This document shows positions 1 through 8,738 of a DNA stretch of 64,000 nt, piece after piece. The notes beneath the pieces are model-generated. The model made no database searches. It saw only the letters and a list, made by a program, of their open reading frames with translations, and was not told the DNA's origin. Both the position numbers and the translations under genes were made by a program. The stretch comes from Pseudomonadota bacterium (lineage in GTDB: Bacteria > Desulfobacterota > Desulfobulbia > Desulfobulbales > Desulfocapsaceae): positions 1 to 64,000 of the forward strand of contig JAHJNL010000025.1 in the NCBI GenBank assembly GCA_018820855.1, read 5' to 3'. Position 1 is the first letter of the stretch. Each line of letters opens with the position of its first letter.

Positions 1-71
1 CACGGAAGTTAAGCTCTTCTGCGCCGATGGTACTGCATGGGTGACTATGTGGGAGAGTAGGACGCCGCCGA
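1..71 (+). rRNA. rrf: 5S ribosomal RNA, 3' part
   Basis: The first 71 bases match the conserved 3' two-thirds of bacterial 5S rRNA: GGAAGTTAAG, then GCGCCGATGGTACTGC, then GGGAGAGTAGGACGCCGCCG. The 5' end lies outside the window. A strong intrinsic terminator follows, so this is probably the end of an rRNA operon. The exact 3' end is estimated from the family pattern. Confidence 0.93.
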
Positions 72-82
72 TTTCTTTATAT

Positions 83-121
83 AAAAAGCCCCGTACAGTA
101 GAAACTGTACGGGGCTTTTTT
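83..121 (+). terminator. Intrinsic terminator of the rRNA operon
   Basis: AAAAAGCCCCGTACAG pairs perfectly with CTGTACGGGGCTTTTT around a six-base TAGAAA loop, followed by a T run. It lies about 12 bases after the 5S 3' end. Confidence 0.93.
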
Positions 122-890
122 GCGTTATATCTCTTCTGTTAAGAGCGAACTGGACGACTCAGTGCACTTTGGCTTTATGAATATTCCGCTGCACACCTGC
201 TTTCCCCTCCATATACAAGTCTTTTGAATTGTGGTAAATGGTAATGCCTTAACCTTGAGCAGGAAATATATTTTTCCTGGGCAAAGAAAATAAGCTCCTT
301 CATATTGACGACTATGCGAGGGCGCAACAGTTTCTTTTCTGACAACTCAACGTTCGCTTTGCTGTTTGCTGAACTGCTGGTTCATGGCTTCCTCAAACAC
401 TACTTTCGATCAAAACTCCTAATTTTCTTCCCTACTGTTTTTCCGGCAATGCAGGATATTCTTGTCCTCTATCTTTCTTATCATCCTTAACCTCCCTCGG
501 CAGCACAGATATCAGTTGACTTTCAACAGGTAACGATTACCCAACATGTTGAATGCAGTTTTAGCCGCATCTACCTTATATTTAATAAAATATGGTGGCC
601 ATTTTTTTGTTTTTCGGACAAACTTTAAGAAATAGCGTACTAAAAGCATCTGGTAACTATACCCTGATATGTTTGAAAGAGATTGCTTATCCGCTGATTT
701 CTGGAGAAGCCGTTGTCAGGACAATTCAAAATATGATAGACATAAATAAGAGGGGAAAATATCCTGGGCCTGGAAATTTCGAACGAAATGGCATTATACT
801 GACATCTTGGAATCATTTTGATAGTTGGAAAGTCACCATCTTGGGTCATGTATTGTGGCAAGAGCGTTTTAGAGAAAACATGGAGATCGC
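122..890. other. Gene-poor stretch between rRNA operon and PAS gene
   Basis: No gene is supported here. Short open frames exist on both strands (for example 305-490 and 592-951 plus, 640-861 minus), but their translations show no recognisable domain and they contradict each other in frame. The region may hold decayed sequence, but no parent gene could be recognised. Confidence 0.5.
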
Positions 891-1988
891 ATGCAAGCAG
901 TTATCCAACTCATCAAATCAAATGAAGATTGGCTCATGGAGAGGATTTTGATGTATGCCGAAAAAACGGGATATACAGCCTATACTTCAACCCTCAAGGA
1001 GGCGTGGAGACTTTCTATCTCCGGGTTATCCAAGTCAATCATTATAGCTTTAAAACAGTTGGATGCTCCTCCAGAATTTAATCCAGAGTATGATTTTGTC
1101 TCTGACCCCATAGCCCAGTTTGGTGTACTTGAGGCTCAACTGCATAGGAAAAGAGGAATAAGCCTTTCCATGTTTATGGGCCTTTTCAAATACTATAGGC
1201 AGTCATATGTTGATCTGCTTGAGACTGTCGACGGTAATACACTTGACCGCAAAACGTGCACCCTGTTTGTCAATCGTATCTTCGATATTATTGAAATCTC
1301 GTTTTGCACTGAATGGCTTGGAATAGAAGATGATCAAGTCATCATAAAAATGCAAAAAAGCAATAGGGATATGACCAATGAAAAAAACAGATATCTGACG
1401 ATATTTGAAAGCATTCCTAACCCTATCTTTCTCATCGGTCATGATGGCGTTATCCAAAATATGAATGCTATTGCCTCAAACTCTTTTACCACAGAGTCTG
1501 TAGCCGGTGGACATTACTACCATCCACAGTCGGGTAGTGGCCAGAATGATACTATGGTATCTAAGAAAACAAGCGCTGATAGTGAAATGACAGTTTTCTG
1601 TTTGTTGCCATGGCTGCAAAAGGAGTTGCAGGATTTCAAGGAAGGCAAACTTGAACAAAATCCTTTTATTAAGGAAACCACCATTTCCAACAAAGACTTA
1701 AAATTTAATGTACAGATCTCAGCGATGCTCGATGTGAGCCATAAATTCGAGGGGATGATATTGATACTGGAAGATATCACGAAACTCGCTGCCGCAGAAA
1801 AAGAGGTTAAAAAGCTGGCCGGGCTTATTCCAATTTGTTCCTATTGTAAGAATATCCGAGATGACAAAGGATATTGGAATCAACTTGAGAAATACATCCA
1901 GGACCATTCTGAAGTGGAATTTAGCCATGGCATCTGTCAGGAATGCGCCAAGAAATACTATCCTGACTTAGACATCTTTGAGGACTGA
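891..1988 (+). CDS. PAS-domain signalling protein with a Cys4 tail
   Basis: This 365-residue protein is probably soluble and sensory. Residues 1-165 are alpha-helical, with an HRKRG...LGLFKYYRQ-type segment seen at the head of many Desulfobacterota PAS proteins. A PAS fold follows (about 165-300, starting YLTIFESIPNPIFLIG). The tail has two CxxC pairs, C316/C319 and C349/C352, in the contexts PICSYCKNIRDD and GICQECAKKYYP. This tail is common at the ends of PAS and receiver proteins and is probably a small metal-binding module. There is no kinase, GGDEF or HD output domain, so the partner is unknown. The start is supported by GGAG at 882-885, five bases before the ATG. The gene stands alone, with gaps on both sides. 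Confidence 0.8.
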   Translation: MQAVIQLIKSNEDWLMERILMYAEKTGYTAYTSTLKEAWRLSISGLSKSIIIALKQLDAPPEFNPEYDFVSDPIAQFGVLEAQLHRKRGISLSMFMGLFKYYRQSYVDLLETVDGNTLDRKTCTLFVNRIFDIIEISFCTEWLGIEDDQVIIKMQKSNRDMTNEKNRYLTIFESIPNPIFLIGHDGVIQNMNAIASNSFTTESVAGGHYYHPQSGSGQNDTMVSKKTSADSEMTVFCLLPWLQKELQDFKEGKLEQNPFIKETTISNKDLKFNVQISAMLDVSHKFEGMILILEDITKLAAAEKEVKKLAGLIPICSYCKNIRDDKGYWNQLEKYIQDHSEVEFSHGICQECAKKYYPDLDIFED

Positions 1989-2155
1989 CAAAATTTACGG
2001 CATGCCGCAATACCGATTTCTTCAAGGTTTTATCATCCCCTTTTCCTCTCCTCCTTGACAGTTTTTTTTTTTCAGGCTACTACTTTTATCGATTATAAAT
2101 AATTTTTCCTGTTTCATCCCAGTTTAAATATCTCTAATATTCTCAAGGTGTTTCA

Positions 2156-3172
2156 ATGGCGCACACACCCCTTTCCCTTGTCGTCCTCGCCGCCGGCAAA
2201 GGGACTCGAATGAAATCAAATCAGGCAAAAGTTCTGCATGAACTTTTTTATGCCCCAATGCTGCACCATGTTCTCAACGCAGCTGCCCCTTTGCAGCCTG
2301 CAAAAACTGTTGTGGTCGTTGGTCATCAGCGCCAGACCGTGGAGGAAAGCCTTGCTGAATATTCTGTTGAAACAGTGACCCAGAAAGAACAATTGGGTAC
2401 AGGTCATGCTGTCCTCTGCACCGAACCAGTCTTAGGAAATATAAAAGGCACTGTTATGATTCTCTGCGGCGATACCCCGCTCATCCGCAGCGAAACCCTG
2501 CAGGCCATGGTCACTGAACATCAGACTCACGAGGCAATACTTACGGTGATGACAACGTTTCTCGACACCCCTACCCATTATGGTCGAGTTATCTGTGATA
2601 TCGACGACATGGTACTGTCAATTGTCGAAGAAAAAGACGCCAGCCCAGAGCAGAAGAGGATACAGGAAATCAACGCCGGAATTTACTGTGTCGATGCAGA
2701 GTTTCTTTTTGCCCATCTTCTTTCCATTGGCACAGATAACAGCCAGGGAGAAGTTTACCTCACAGATATCGTCTCTCTTGCCGTAAGAGAAGGATACCGC
2801 GTGCACAAATTCATCAATCCTTCCGCACAGGATATTCTTGGCGTGAACTCCCGTGTTGAACTTGCCGAGGCTCAGCGTGAACTGCAACTCAGGAGAAATC
2901 GTCAACTTATGTTAAACGGTGTCGGAATGATATCTCCTGATACTATTCTGGTCTCTCCTAAGACAAACATAGCTCAAGATGTCATCCTCCACCCAGGGGT
3001 TCAACTCAGCGGCGAGTCTACTATCGCATCGGGCTGTGTCATTGAAACAGGTGCCCTCCTTCATAATGTCAATCTTGCCGCTGACTGCCGGATAGGGGCT
3101 TATAGTTGTCTGAAAGAATGCAGTCTGCAGGCTGAAACGATTATTCCTCCTCACAGCAGTTCCTGTTGCTAA
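2156..3172 (+). CDS. glmU: GlmU-like UDP-GlcNAc pyrophosphorylase lacking the acetyltransferase domain
   Basis: This protein should make UDP-N-acetylglucosamine from GlcNAc-1-phosphate and UTP. The nucleotidyltransferase domain is intact: LAAGKGTRMKS near residue 11, KVLHEL, QLGTGHAV near 80, CGDTPL near 104 and NAGIY near 172. After a helical linker (about 228-250) only about three left-handed beta-helix coils follow before the stop at residue 338. Full GlmU is about 455 residues, and the missing part carries the acetyl-CoA site and catalytic His of glucosamine-1-phosphate acetyltransferase. The next gene begins 22 bases later, so no detached remainder follows. The start has AAGGTG five bases upstream. 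The uridylyltransferase assignment is firm. Loss of acetyltransferase activity is inferred from the missing region. Confidence 0.88.
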   Translation: MAHTPLSLVVLAAGKGTRMKSNQAKVLHELFYAPMLHHVLNAAAPLQPAKTVVVVGHQRQTVEESLAEYSVETVTQKEQLGTGHAVLCTEPVLGNIKGTVMILCGDTPLIRSETLQAMVTEHQTHEAILTVMTTFLDTPTHYGRVICDIDDMVLSIVEEKDASPEQKRIQEINAGIYCVDAEFLFAHLLSIGTDNSQGEVYLTDIVSLAVREGYRVHKFINPSAQDILGVNSRVELAEAQRELQLRRNRQLMLNGVGMISPDTILVSPKTNIAQDVILHPGVQLSGESTIASGCVIETGALLHNVNLAADCRIGAYSCLKECSLQAETIIPPHSSSCC

Positions 3173-3194
3173 CAACTATTGTACCGGATTCTTT

Positions 3195-4019
3195 ATGCTT
3201 CTTGTCAACGAACAACCTGTCACGTTCGACAACGCCGGAGAAGTGACCATAGGTGAAATTGCTGATCGTTATAAACCTGGTGCCGATATCTTCATAATCA
3301 ACGGTTACCCGGTAGCAGCCGAGGCTCTCGTCAGGGATGGTGATTCCTGCACTCTTATACGCAGGGGCGAAATTCCCACACCGGAAGAAATGCACATCTT
3401 GCTGTCGGCCAGACATACTCCCGGTATCCAGTATAAAATCAGGAAAAGTAGTATCGCAGTCCTTGGCCTGGGCGGACTCGGTTCCACCGTTGCCGGAGCA
3501 ATGGCTAAAATCGGTATTGGCAAGATGCTCGTATCCGATTATGATAGGGTTGATCCTAGCAATCTGAATCGACAACACTATTTTGTTGATCAGATCGGAA
3601 TGATGAAAACCAGGGCCCTGAGGGACAATCTTCTGCGGATGAATCCATCGCTCTCTTTGCAGCTTATTGAAGAGCGATTGACAGAATCTGATATTCCCGC
3701 CCTTTTCCGTCATGTTGATGTCTTGATTGAATGTTTTGATGATCCAGCCATGAAGGCTGCCACGCTTCGCTCCGTACTCACGCAGATGCCGAATGTTGCC
3801 TATATTGGATCTTCCGGTATGGCAGGATACGGAAAAAATAACAGTATTGTTACCAGAATGATCCGTCCTGGTATCTATATCGTGGGCGACGAAGAATCTG
3901 CAGCACGACCAGGACAAGGTCTGATGGCCCCTCGAGTTGGAATCGCTGCTCATCACCAGGCAAACCAGGCTCTCCGCCTGCTGCTGCAAGTTGACCCTGG
4001 ACGTATCTCTGAAAAATGA
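3195..4019 (+). CDS. thiF: ThiS adenylyltransferase ThiF, family 2, with N-terminal ThiS-like domain
   Basis: An E1-like enzyme that adenylates the C-terminus of the sulfur carrier ThiS for thiazole synthesis. Residues 1-65 form a ThiS-like beta-grasp domain that lacks a terminal GG and so cannot itself be the carrier. The Rossmann part follows, with GLGGLGS at 91-97 and DYDRVDPSNLNRQ at 115-127, the nucleotide and arginine-finger region of the family. The length of 274 residues fits the short family-2 ThiF of anaerobes rather than E. coli ThiF, and no CxxC zinc pairs are visible. It sits 22 bases after glmU and 62 bases before thiS, so co-transcription is likely. Confidence 0.9.
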   Translation: MLLVNEQPVTFDNAGEVTIGEIADRYKPGADIFIINGYPVAAEALVRDGDSCTLIRRGEIPTPEEMHILLSARHTPGIQYKIRKSSIAVLGLGGLGSTVAGAMAKIGIGKMLVSDYDRVDPSNLNRQHYFVDQIGMMKTRALRDNLLRMNPSLSLQLIEERLTESDIPALFRHVDVLIECFDDPAMKAATLRSVLTQMPNVAYIGSSGMAGYGKNNSIVTRMIRPGIYIVGDEESAARPGQGLMAPRVGIAAHHQANQALRLLLQVDPGRISEK

Positions 4020-4081
4020 CTGAGGAACTCTCACATGAGACACCCTCAACCTGCATAAACCTGTACACATAACACAACAGA

Positions 4082-4282
4082 ATGAACATCACTCTCAACG
4101 GCAAGCAAAAGGATCTTCCTTCTGCCTCCACTCTTACACAGCTTCTGACCAGTCTCGGACTTCCAGCGGAAACGCTGGTCATCGAGTTAAACGCTTTAAT
4201 CATCCAGCCTGATTCCTATAGTGAGACAACACTTTCAGAGGGAGATCGCGTGGAAATAATACGATTTGTTGGAGGCGGCTGA
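4082..4282 (+). CDS. thiS: Sulfur carrier protein ThiS
   Basis: A 66-residue beta-grasp protein that carries sulfur as a C-terminal thiocarboxylate to ThiG. It starts MNITLNGK and ends in VGGG; the terminal GG is the functional signature. It is followed by thiG one base after its stop, and the thiG ribosome-binding site lies inside its last codons, which suggests translational coupling. No TPP riboswitch is recognisable upstream of thiF or thiS. Confidence 0.93.
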   Translation: MNITLNGKQKDLPSASTLTQLLTSLGLPAETLVIELNALIIQPDSYSETTLSEGDRVEIIRFVGGG

Positions 4283-4283
4283 C

Positions 4284-5066
4284 ATGCTGATCATCGCAGG
4301 AACTGAATTCAGGTCCCGACTTTTTCTCGGAACAGGTAAATTCTCCTCTTCGACTGTCATGGCTGAGGCCATAGATGCATCCGGTTGCCAGATGGTTACC
4401 GTGGCACTGCGGCGTGTAGATCTGCAAAATCCTGATGACGACATCATGAAGGCCTTGAGTCAGCGCAACTACACATTTCTACCCAATACCTCGGGTGCAA
4501 GAGACGCCGAAGAGGCAATCCGCCTTGCTCATCTTGCCCGAGCCGCATCCGGTTCCAACTGGCTCAAACTCGAGGTCACACCTGACCCCAGGACCCTTTT
4601 GCCGGACCCGATCGAAACCCTGCGTGCCACCGTTACGCTTGTCAAAGAGGGTTTCATCGTCTTGCCATACATGAATGCAGATCCTATCCTGGCTCTTAAA
4701 CTTCAGGATGCAGGTGCCGCCGCTGTCATGCCCCTTGGCTCGCCCATTGGCACAAACCAGGGCATTCTCACCGACTTCCAGATAGCAATCATCATTGAAC
4801 AGGCCCGAGTCCCTGTTGTGGTGGATGCCGGCATTGGTGCTCCTTCCCATGCTGCCTATGCCATGGAAATGGGTGCGGATGCGGTTCTTGTCAATACCGC
4901 CATTTCCGTAGCCGGAAATCCAGTTGCCATGGCTACTGCCTTTGCCAAGGCTGTGGAGGCCGGCAGAACTGCATTTGAAGCAGGCCTGGGCCAAAGAAGC
5001 AAACAGGCCAGTGCTTCTTCCCCTGAGACTGGCAAACTCTCAGCAAATCTTGATTTCCTCTCCTAA
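4284..5066 (+). CDS. thiG: Thiazole synthase ThiG
   Basis: Condenses 1-deoxyxylulose-5-phosphate, dehydroglycine (from ThiH) and ThiS-thiocarboxylate sulfur to the thiazole phosphate. It is a TIM barrel of 260 residues. The Schiff-base lysine is K95 in NWLKLEV, and the C-terminal phosphate-binding loops [11 protein letters not shown] and [11 protein letters not shown] are present. The ATG at 4284 is chosen over the in-frame TTG at 4266 because GGAGG at 4271-4275 is ideally placed before it. It lies between thiS and thiH with gaps of one and four bases. Confidence 0.95.
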   Translation: MLIIAGTEFRSRLFLGTGKFSSSTVMAEAIDASGCQMVTVALRRVDLQNPDDDIMKALSQRNYTFLPNTSGARDAEEAIRLAHLARAASGSNWLKLEVTPDPRTLLPDPIETLRATVTLVKEGFIVLPYMNADPILALKLQDAGAAAVMPLGSPIGTNQGILTDFQIAIIIEQARVPVVVDAGIGAPSHAAYAMEMGADAVLVNTAISVAGNPVAMATAFAKAVEAGRTAFEAGLGQRSKQASASSPETGKLSANLDFLS

Positions 5067-5070
5067 GCGC

Positions 5071-6174
5071 ATGTTCGAGCCTCCCGAATTCAAACAACTC
5101 AGCGAACAAATCCTCGGCAGAACGACAGCAGATGTAGAGAAGGCCTTGTCCTGCAAACGCCCCGAGCTCGCCAACCTTGCCGCCCTGCTTTCTCCGGCAG
5201 CCGAACCCTACCTGCAGCAGATGGCCGCCCGTGCCTCGGAAATCACCCTGAACAGATTCGGCAGAACAACTCAGCTTTATGCCCCCATCTATCTTTCCAA
5301 CTACTGCACCAATCGCTGTGTCTATTGCGGATTTTCAGCAGACAATCATATCAAACGAAAGTGTCTGACACTGGATGCGGCTGAATCCGAGGCTGCAATT
5401 CTTCATGATCGTGGATTTCGCCATATTCTTCTCGTCTCAGGGGAGGCTGAAAATGCCGTAAACGTTGAGTACATGGAAGCAATTGCCCTTCGCTTGCGTG
5501 ACAAGTTCGCTGCAGTTTCAATTGAAATTCAGCCCTTGTCCACAGAAGACTATCATCGACTTTTTCTCGCAGGAATTACAGCAGTCGCCGTTTATCAGGA
5601 GACCTATGACCGTGATCTCTACAGAAAGGTCCATCTCTCCGGCAAAAAAACTGACTATGACTACCGGCTGCAAACCCCTGCCCGCGCTGCTGCCGCCGGC
5701 ATGCGTGAAGTCGGCATAGGTCCCCTCTTAGGCCTCTCCGACTGGCGTGCTGAAGGACTGAGCATTGCTCACCATCTCCATTGGTTGCGGAAACAATTCT
5801 GGTCCACAGCCTTTACGGTTTCGTTTCCACGTATGCGACCGGCAGCCGGTGAGTTTGCCCCCCTGCAACTGGTGTCAGAACGAAATCTCAGTCAACTCAT
5901 CTTTGCCCTTCGCCTTTTTGATCCCGATGTCGGCCTCCTCGTCTCCACCAGGGAGGAAGCCCGTTACCGTGACGGAATGATAGGTCTTGGCCCCACCCGC
6001 TACTCAGCAGGATCCTGTACTGCCCCTGGAGGCTATGGCGATAGTGACTCTGAAGGAGAGCAGTTCAGTGTTGGAGACAACAGGTCCCTGGAAGAAGTCT
6101 GTGCGGCAATCAGGAAAAAAGGTTTTGATCCTGTATACAAGGATTGGGACAGGGAATTTCAACATTCTACATGA
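5071..6174 (+). CDS. thiH: 2-iminoacetate synthase ThiH (tyrosine lyase)
   Basis: A radical-SAM enzyme that cleaves tyrosine to dehydroglycine and p-cresol, the route used when the oxygen-dependent glycine oxidase ThiO is absent. The cluster-binding motif is C79-x3-C83-x2-C86 (CTNRCVYCG). The downstream segments GIGPLLGLSDWR and SFPRMRPA are typical. It has 367 residues, the usual ThiH length. A longer in-frame extension back to 4924 lies within thiG and is rejected in favour of the ATG four bases after the thiG stop. The thiF-S-G-H order gives a complete anaerobic thiazole branch; thiC, thiD and thiE are not in the window. Confidence 0.95.
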   Translation: MFEPPEFKQLSEQILGRTTADVEKALSCKRPELANLAALLSPAAEPYLQQMAARASEITLNRFGRTTQLYAPIYLSNYCTNRCVYCGFSADNHIKRKCLTLDAAESEAAILHDRGFRHILLVSGEAENAVNVEYMEAIALRLRDKFAAVSIEIQPLSTEDYHRLFLAGITAVAVYQETYDRDLYRKVHLSGKKTDYDYRLQTPARAAAAGMREVGIGPLLGLSDWRAEGLSIAHHLHWLRKQFWSTAFTVSFPRMRPAAGEFAPLQLVSERNLSQLIFALRLFDPDVGLLVSTREEARYRDGMIGLGPTRYSAGSCTAPGGYGDSDSEGEQFSVGDNRSLEEVCAAIRKKGFDPVYKDWDREFQHST

Positions 6175-6279
6175 AAAACATCATCTTTACCGATTATGGC
6201 AGTTGAGCACATCTGCAATCTATCAAAACTAACTACGCAAACTATTAATCCATTTTCTTCTAATTGAGCGGAGCAAATT

Positions 6280-7569
6280 ATGAGCGATCTAAAAAAAATG
6301 TATACCACCATTCTTGGAGACAGCTTTCCCATGGATATGACCATCTCTTTTGGTGACCAGACTCTGGTGTATCGCAAACGCACCTGGGGCATAAAAATGG
6401 AAGATGGCTCGATTGATGAACGCGGTATCCGCTACGGCGAGAATCCTGATCAGGAGGCTGCACTTTACGAGTTGGTCAACGGTAACCTGACGCTGGGTAA
6501 CTGCAGTTTTATCGAGCCCGGCAATGGCCTGGTCTCTGCCATTACCGTGGAAGACATGTTGCAGGTGGGAAAGCATCCTGGAAAAATAAACCTGACAGAT
6601 GTCGATAACGGCCTCAACATTATCAAGTATCTGACTGATAAGCCCGCTGCTGTTATCCTCAAACACAATAATCCCTGCGGTGCAGCAATAGGGACTACTC
6701 TTTTTGATGCCTACAACAAAGCTAACCGCTGCGACCGCATTGCTGCCTTTGGCGGGGCTGTTATCATCAATCGACCGGTAGATAACGATACGGCGCGCTT
6801 GATGGCGGAAAACTACCTGGAAGTTGTCTGCGCCCCTGAATTTGAAGAAGGCAGTCTGGAAATTCTCGCAAGTCGGAAAAACCTGCGCGTCATCAGGATG
6901 AAAAACATCGACCGCCTGGCCGACTTTGAAAAATTCCGCTTCGTCGATTTCAAGAGTCTCATAGACGGCGGTATCATCGCTCAGCAGTCTGCAGTGAACT
7001 CCATTCGTTCCATAAAAGACCTCAAACCTGCAATCGTCACCAGAAAGGGCCAGGAATACAAATGCGACAGAGAGCCGACCCAGCGGGAAATAGATGACAT
7101 GCTCTTTGGCTGGGCCGTTGAACACGGAGTGACCTCAAACTCGGTCCTCTATATCAAAGATGGCTGCACCGTGGGAATAGGTACCGGCGAACAGGACCGT
7201 GTCGGTGTTGCTGAAATCGCGGTTCATAAGGCCTATATCAAATATGCCGACATCCTCTGTTTCGACGCCTATAAGATCCCTTACGCAGATCTCTGCCTGG
7301 AAATCTCCAAAGGAACACGAGACAAAGCGGAGAAAGAGGCCATAGACGCCCAGGTCCAGAAAGACCGGGCAAATCTGCCGGGTTCCGTCATGATTTCAGA
7401 CGCCTTTTTCCCATTCAGAGACGGTGCCGATGTCGGAATCAGTCAGGGAGTGACCGCCATCCTCCAGGCAGGTGGTTCCATGCGTGACTTTGAGACCATC
7501 GAGGCCTGCAATGAAGCAAATCCGAAGGTAGCCATGATGTTCACCGGGCAACGCTCATTCAAACATTAA
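6280..7569 (+). CDS. purH: AICAR transformylase, single-domain PurH
   Basis: Predicted to formylate AICAR to FAICAR in the ninth step of purine synthesis. The protein has 429 residues and matches only the AICAR-transformylase part of PurH: RYGENP at 51-56, the catalytic K128-H129 in KHNNPCG, FGGAV, and the C-terminal SDAFFPFRDG and PKVAMMFTGQRSF. The N-terminal IMP cyclohydrolase (MGS-like) domain of the usual 510-530-residue PurH is absent; only about 40 unrelated residues precede the domain. Cyclisation to IMP must come from another gene. CGGAG lies six bases before the ATG. A hairpin terminator follows. Confidence 0.88.
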   Translation: MSDLKKMYTTILGDSFPMDMTISFGDQTLVYRKRTWGIKMEDGSIDERGIRYGENPDQEAALYELVNGNLTLGNCSFIEPGNGLVSAITVEDMLQVGKHPGKINLTDVDNGLNIIKYLTDKPAAVILKHNNPCGAAIGTTLFDAYNKANRCDRIAAFGGAVIINRPVDNDTARLMAENYLEVVCAPEFEEGSLEILASRKNLRVIRMKNIDRLADFEKFRFVDFKSLIDGGIIAQQSAVNSIRSIKDLKPAIVTRKGQEYKCDREPTQREIDDMLFGWAVEHGVTSNSVLYIKDGCTVGIGTGEQDRVGVAEIAVHKAYIKYADILCFDAYKIPYADLCLEISKGTRDKAEKEAIDAQVQKDRANLPGSVMISDAFFPFRDGADVGISQGVTAILQAGGSMRDFETIEACNEANPKVAMMFTGQRSFKH

Positions 7570-7645
7570 TTGTTACTCTCCAGAGTGAAGGCTGAAGGTA
7601 ACATGATCCTTTTGCACGGTTAACTCCGATCCCCCCGGTATAGAC

Positions 7646-7684
7646 AAAAAAAGCGGGAAAGGCTACCAGCCCTACCCGCTTTTT
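7646..7684. terminator. Bidirectional terminator between convergent genes
   Basis: AAAAAGCGGG pairs with CCCGCTTTTT, and an inner GGCT/AGCC stem can close the loop. A-rich and T-rich flanks on the two sides allow it to act for purH (plus) and for the converging deacetylase gene (minus). Confidence 0.85.
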
Positions 7685-7715
7685 GCTTATCAGCTTCCCC
7701 TCTCCAGGGAAACCA

Positions 7716-8666
7716 TTATTTACCGGAATTCAATTTCATCACCAGTTCCTGGGCACTCACCAGACGAACTCGCTCCAGAAATTTCCCCCGACAGGTGGTC
7801 AATGCAGAAAGCGTTGCCTCGTTGGGATGTCCTATACCTATTGCCCACCCCTCCTTTTCTGCACTCAGCACCAGCTTTTCCAACTGTTTACAGACCTTAT
7901 CCGGAGAATGGACATTATCGAGAAAGATATGACGTCGTGCAGCAGGAACATTGGCAGCACGCGCGGCAGCAAGCCCCTGACTGGCAGCTGTGGTGAAACT
8001 GTCCACATAAAACATGCCCTGGGCGTGAACCAGTTCCATCAGGTCCGCCATAACAGCCCGATTTTCCGTATAGAGAGAGCCCATGTGGTTGTTCATTCCG
8101 ACGGCATGCGGAACGCCTTGAAGATTTTGATAAAAGAGTGCTTTCTGCTGATTCCGGTCCTGCCCGGTCAGCAGAGCGCCCTGCCCTGGGTCCCATTCTT
8201 TACTCTTCGGTTCCATGGGCAGATGCAAGAGAACGACCCGCCCGGTCTGAAAGGCCTGCTCTTCAAGTTCCGGGGTAAACGGAGCCGAGGGCAGAAAAGA
8301 AAAGGTCAGGTTTATCGGCAGAGCAAGAAGCTGGGAGCCGATCTTTTCATGATATCCCATGTCATCAATAATAATCGCCACCATGGGTAGGCTGGAAGCT
8401 CCATCCGGCTGCAGATCCGGCGGCAACTCAGGGATAACGGGATAAGGTTCTTCAAAGACAATATCAGCCCAGTTATGTGCTTGCGAGGCGCCATGGGCAA
8501 CCGTGGTCCTGAAAAATATCACGTAGCCTGCAGCTCCCATGGAAAAGAGCAGGAGTCCGAATAGAATCAGAAAGGAAAAGAATCTGGTGGTAAACACTTT
8601 TCCATGACTCTTTTTTTTTCTTCTCCCTGTAGGAGCTCTTTTTTTTCTTTTACTACTCTGAATCAT
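7716..8666 (-). CDS. Divergent polysaccharide deacetylase family protein
   Basis: A 316-residue membrane-anchored protein of the family formerly DUF610 (YibQ-like). A Lys/Arg-rich N-terminus is followed by one membrane segment (about 30-51), then an extracytoplasmic NodB-like barrel. Motifs include MVAIIIDDMGYH (metal-binding Asp), LPFSFLPS-like NLTFSFLPSAPF, LLHLPMEP, GMNNHMGS, FYVDSFTT and AIGIGHP. It probably acts on an envelope glycan, but substrate and activity are unproven for the family. It is last in the minus-strand run HEAT-dinG-ispB-deacetylase, 72 bases after ispB, and ends at the shared terminator. Confidence 0.9.
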   Translation of the reverse strand: MIQSSKRKKRAPTGRRKKKSHGKVFTTRFFSFLILFGLLLFSMGAAGYVIFFRTTVAHGASQAHNWADIVFEEPYPVIPELPPDLQPDGASSLPMVAIIIDDMGYHEKIGSQLLALPINLTFSFLPSAPFTPELEEQAFQTGRVVLLHLPMEPKSKEWDPGQGALLTGQDRNQQKALFYQNLQGVPHAVGMNNHMGSLYTENRAVMADLMELVHAQGMFYVDSFTTAASQGLAAARAANVPAARRHIFLDNVHSPDKVCKQLEKLVLSAEKEGWAIGIGHPNEATLSALTTCRGKFLERVRLVSAQELVMKLNSGK

Positions 8667-8738
8667 AACTCACCAAACACCAGGCAACGTCCCCAGTTAA
8701 CTCGTGTAAAATCCGCTTCAGGAAAGGGCAATAGCGTC

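Noticed and set aside
305-490. Short open frame after the rRNA operon
   Set aside because: Composition and translation show no protein-like features and there is no ribosome-binding site.
592-951. Open frame of 119 codons upstream of the PAS gene
   Set aside because: No recognisable domain, and it overlaps the better supported PAS gene in another frame. No good ribosome-binding site.
2055-2099. TTGACA at 2055-2060 with TATAAA at 2094-2099 as a glmU promoter
   Set aside because: The spacer is 33 bases, far too long, and no -10 with normal spacing was found.
1989-4081. TPP riboswitch before the thiamine genes
   Set aside because: The gaps before thiF (22 bases) and thiS (62 bases) are too short, and no TPP aptamer pattern was seen before glmU.
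7683-8390. Plus-strand frame of 235 codons across the deacetylase gene
   Set aside because: Antisense to a recognised protein family, with no domain of its own.
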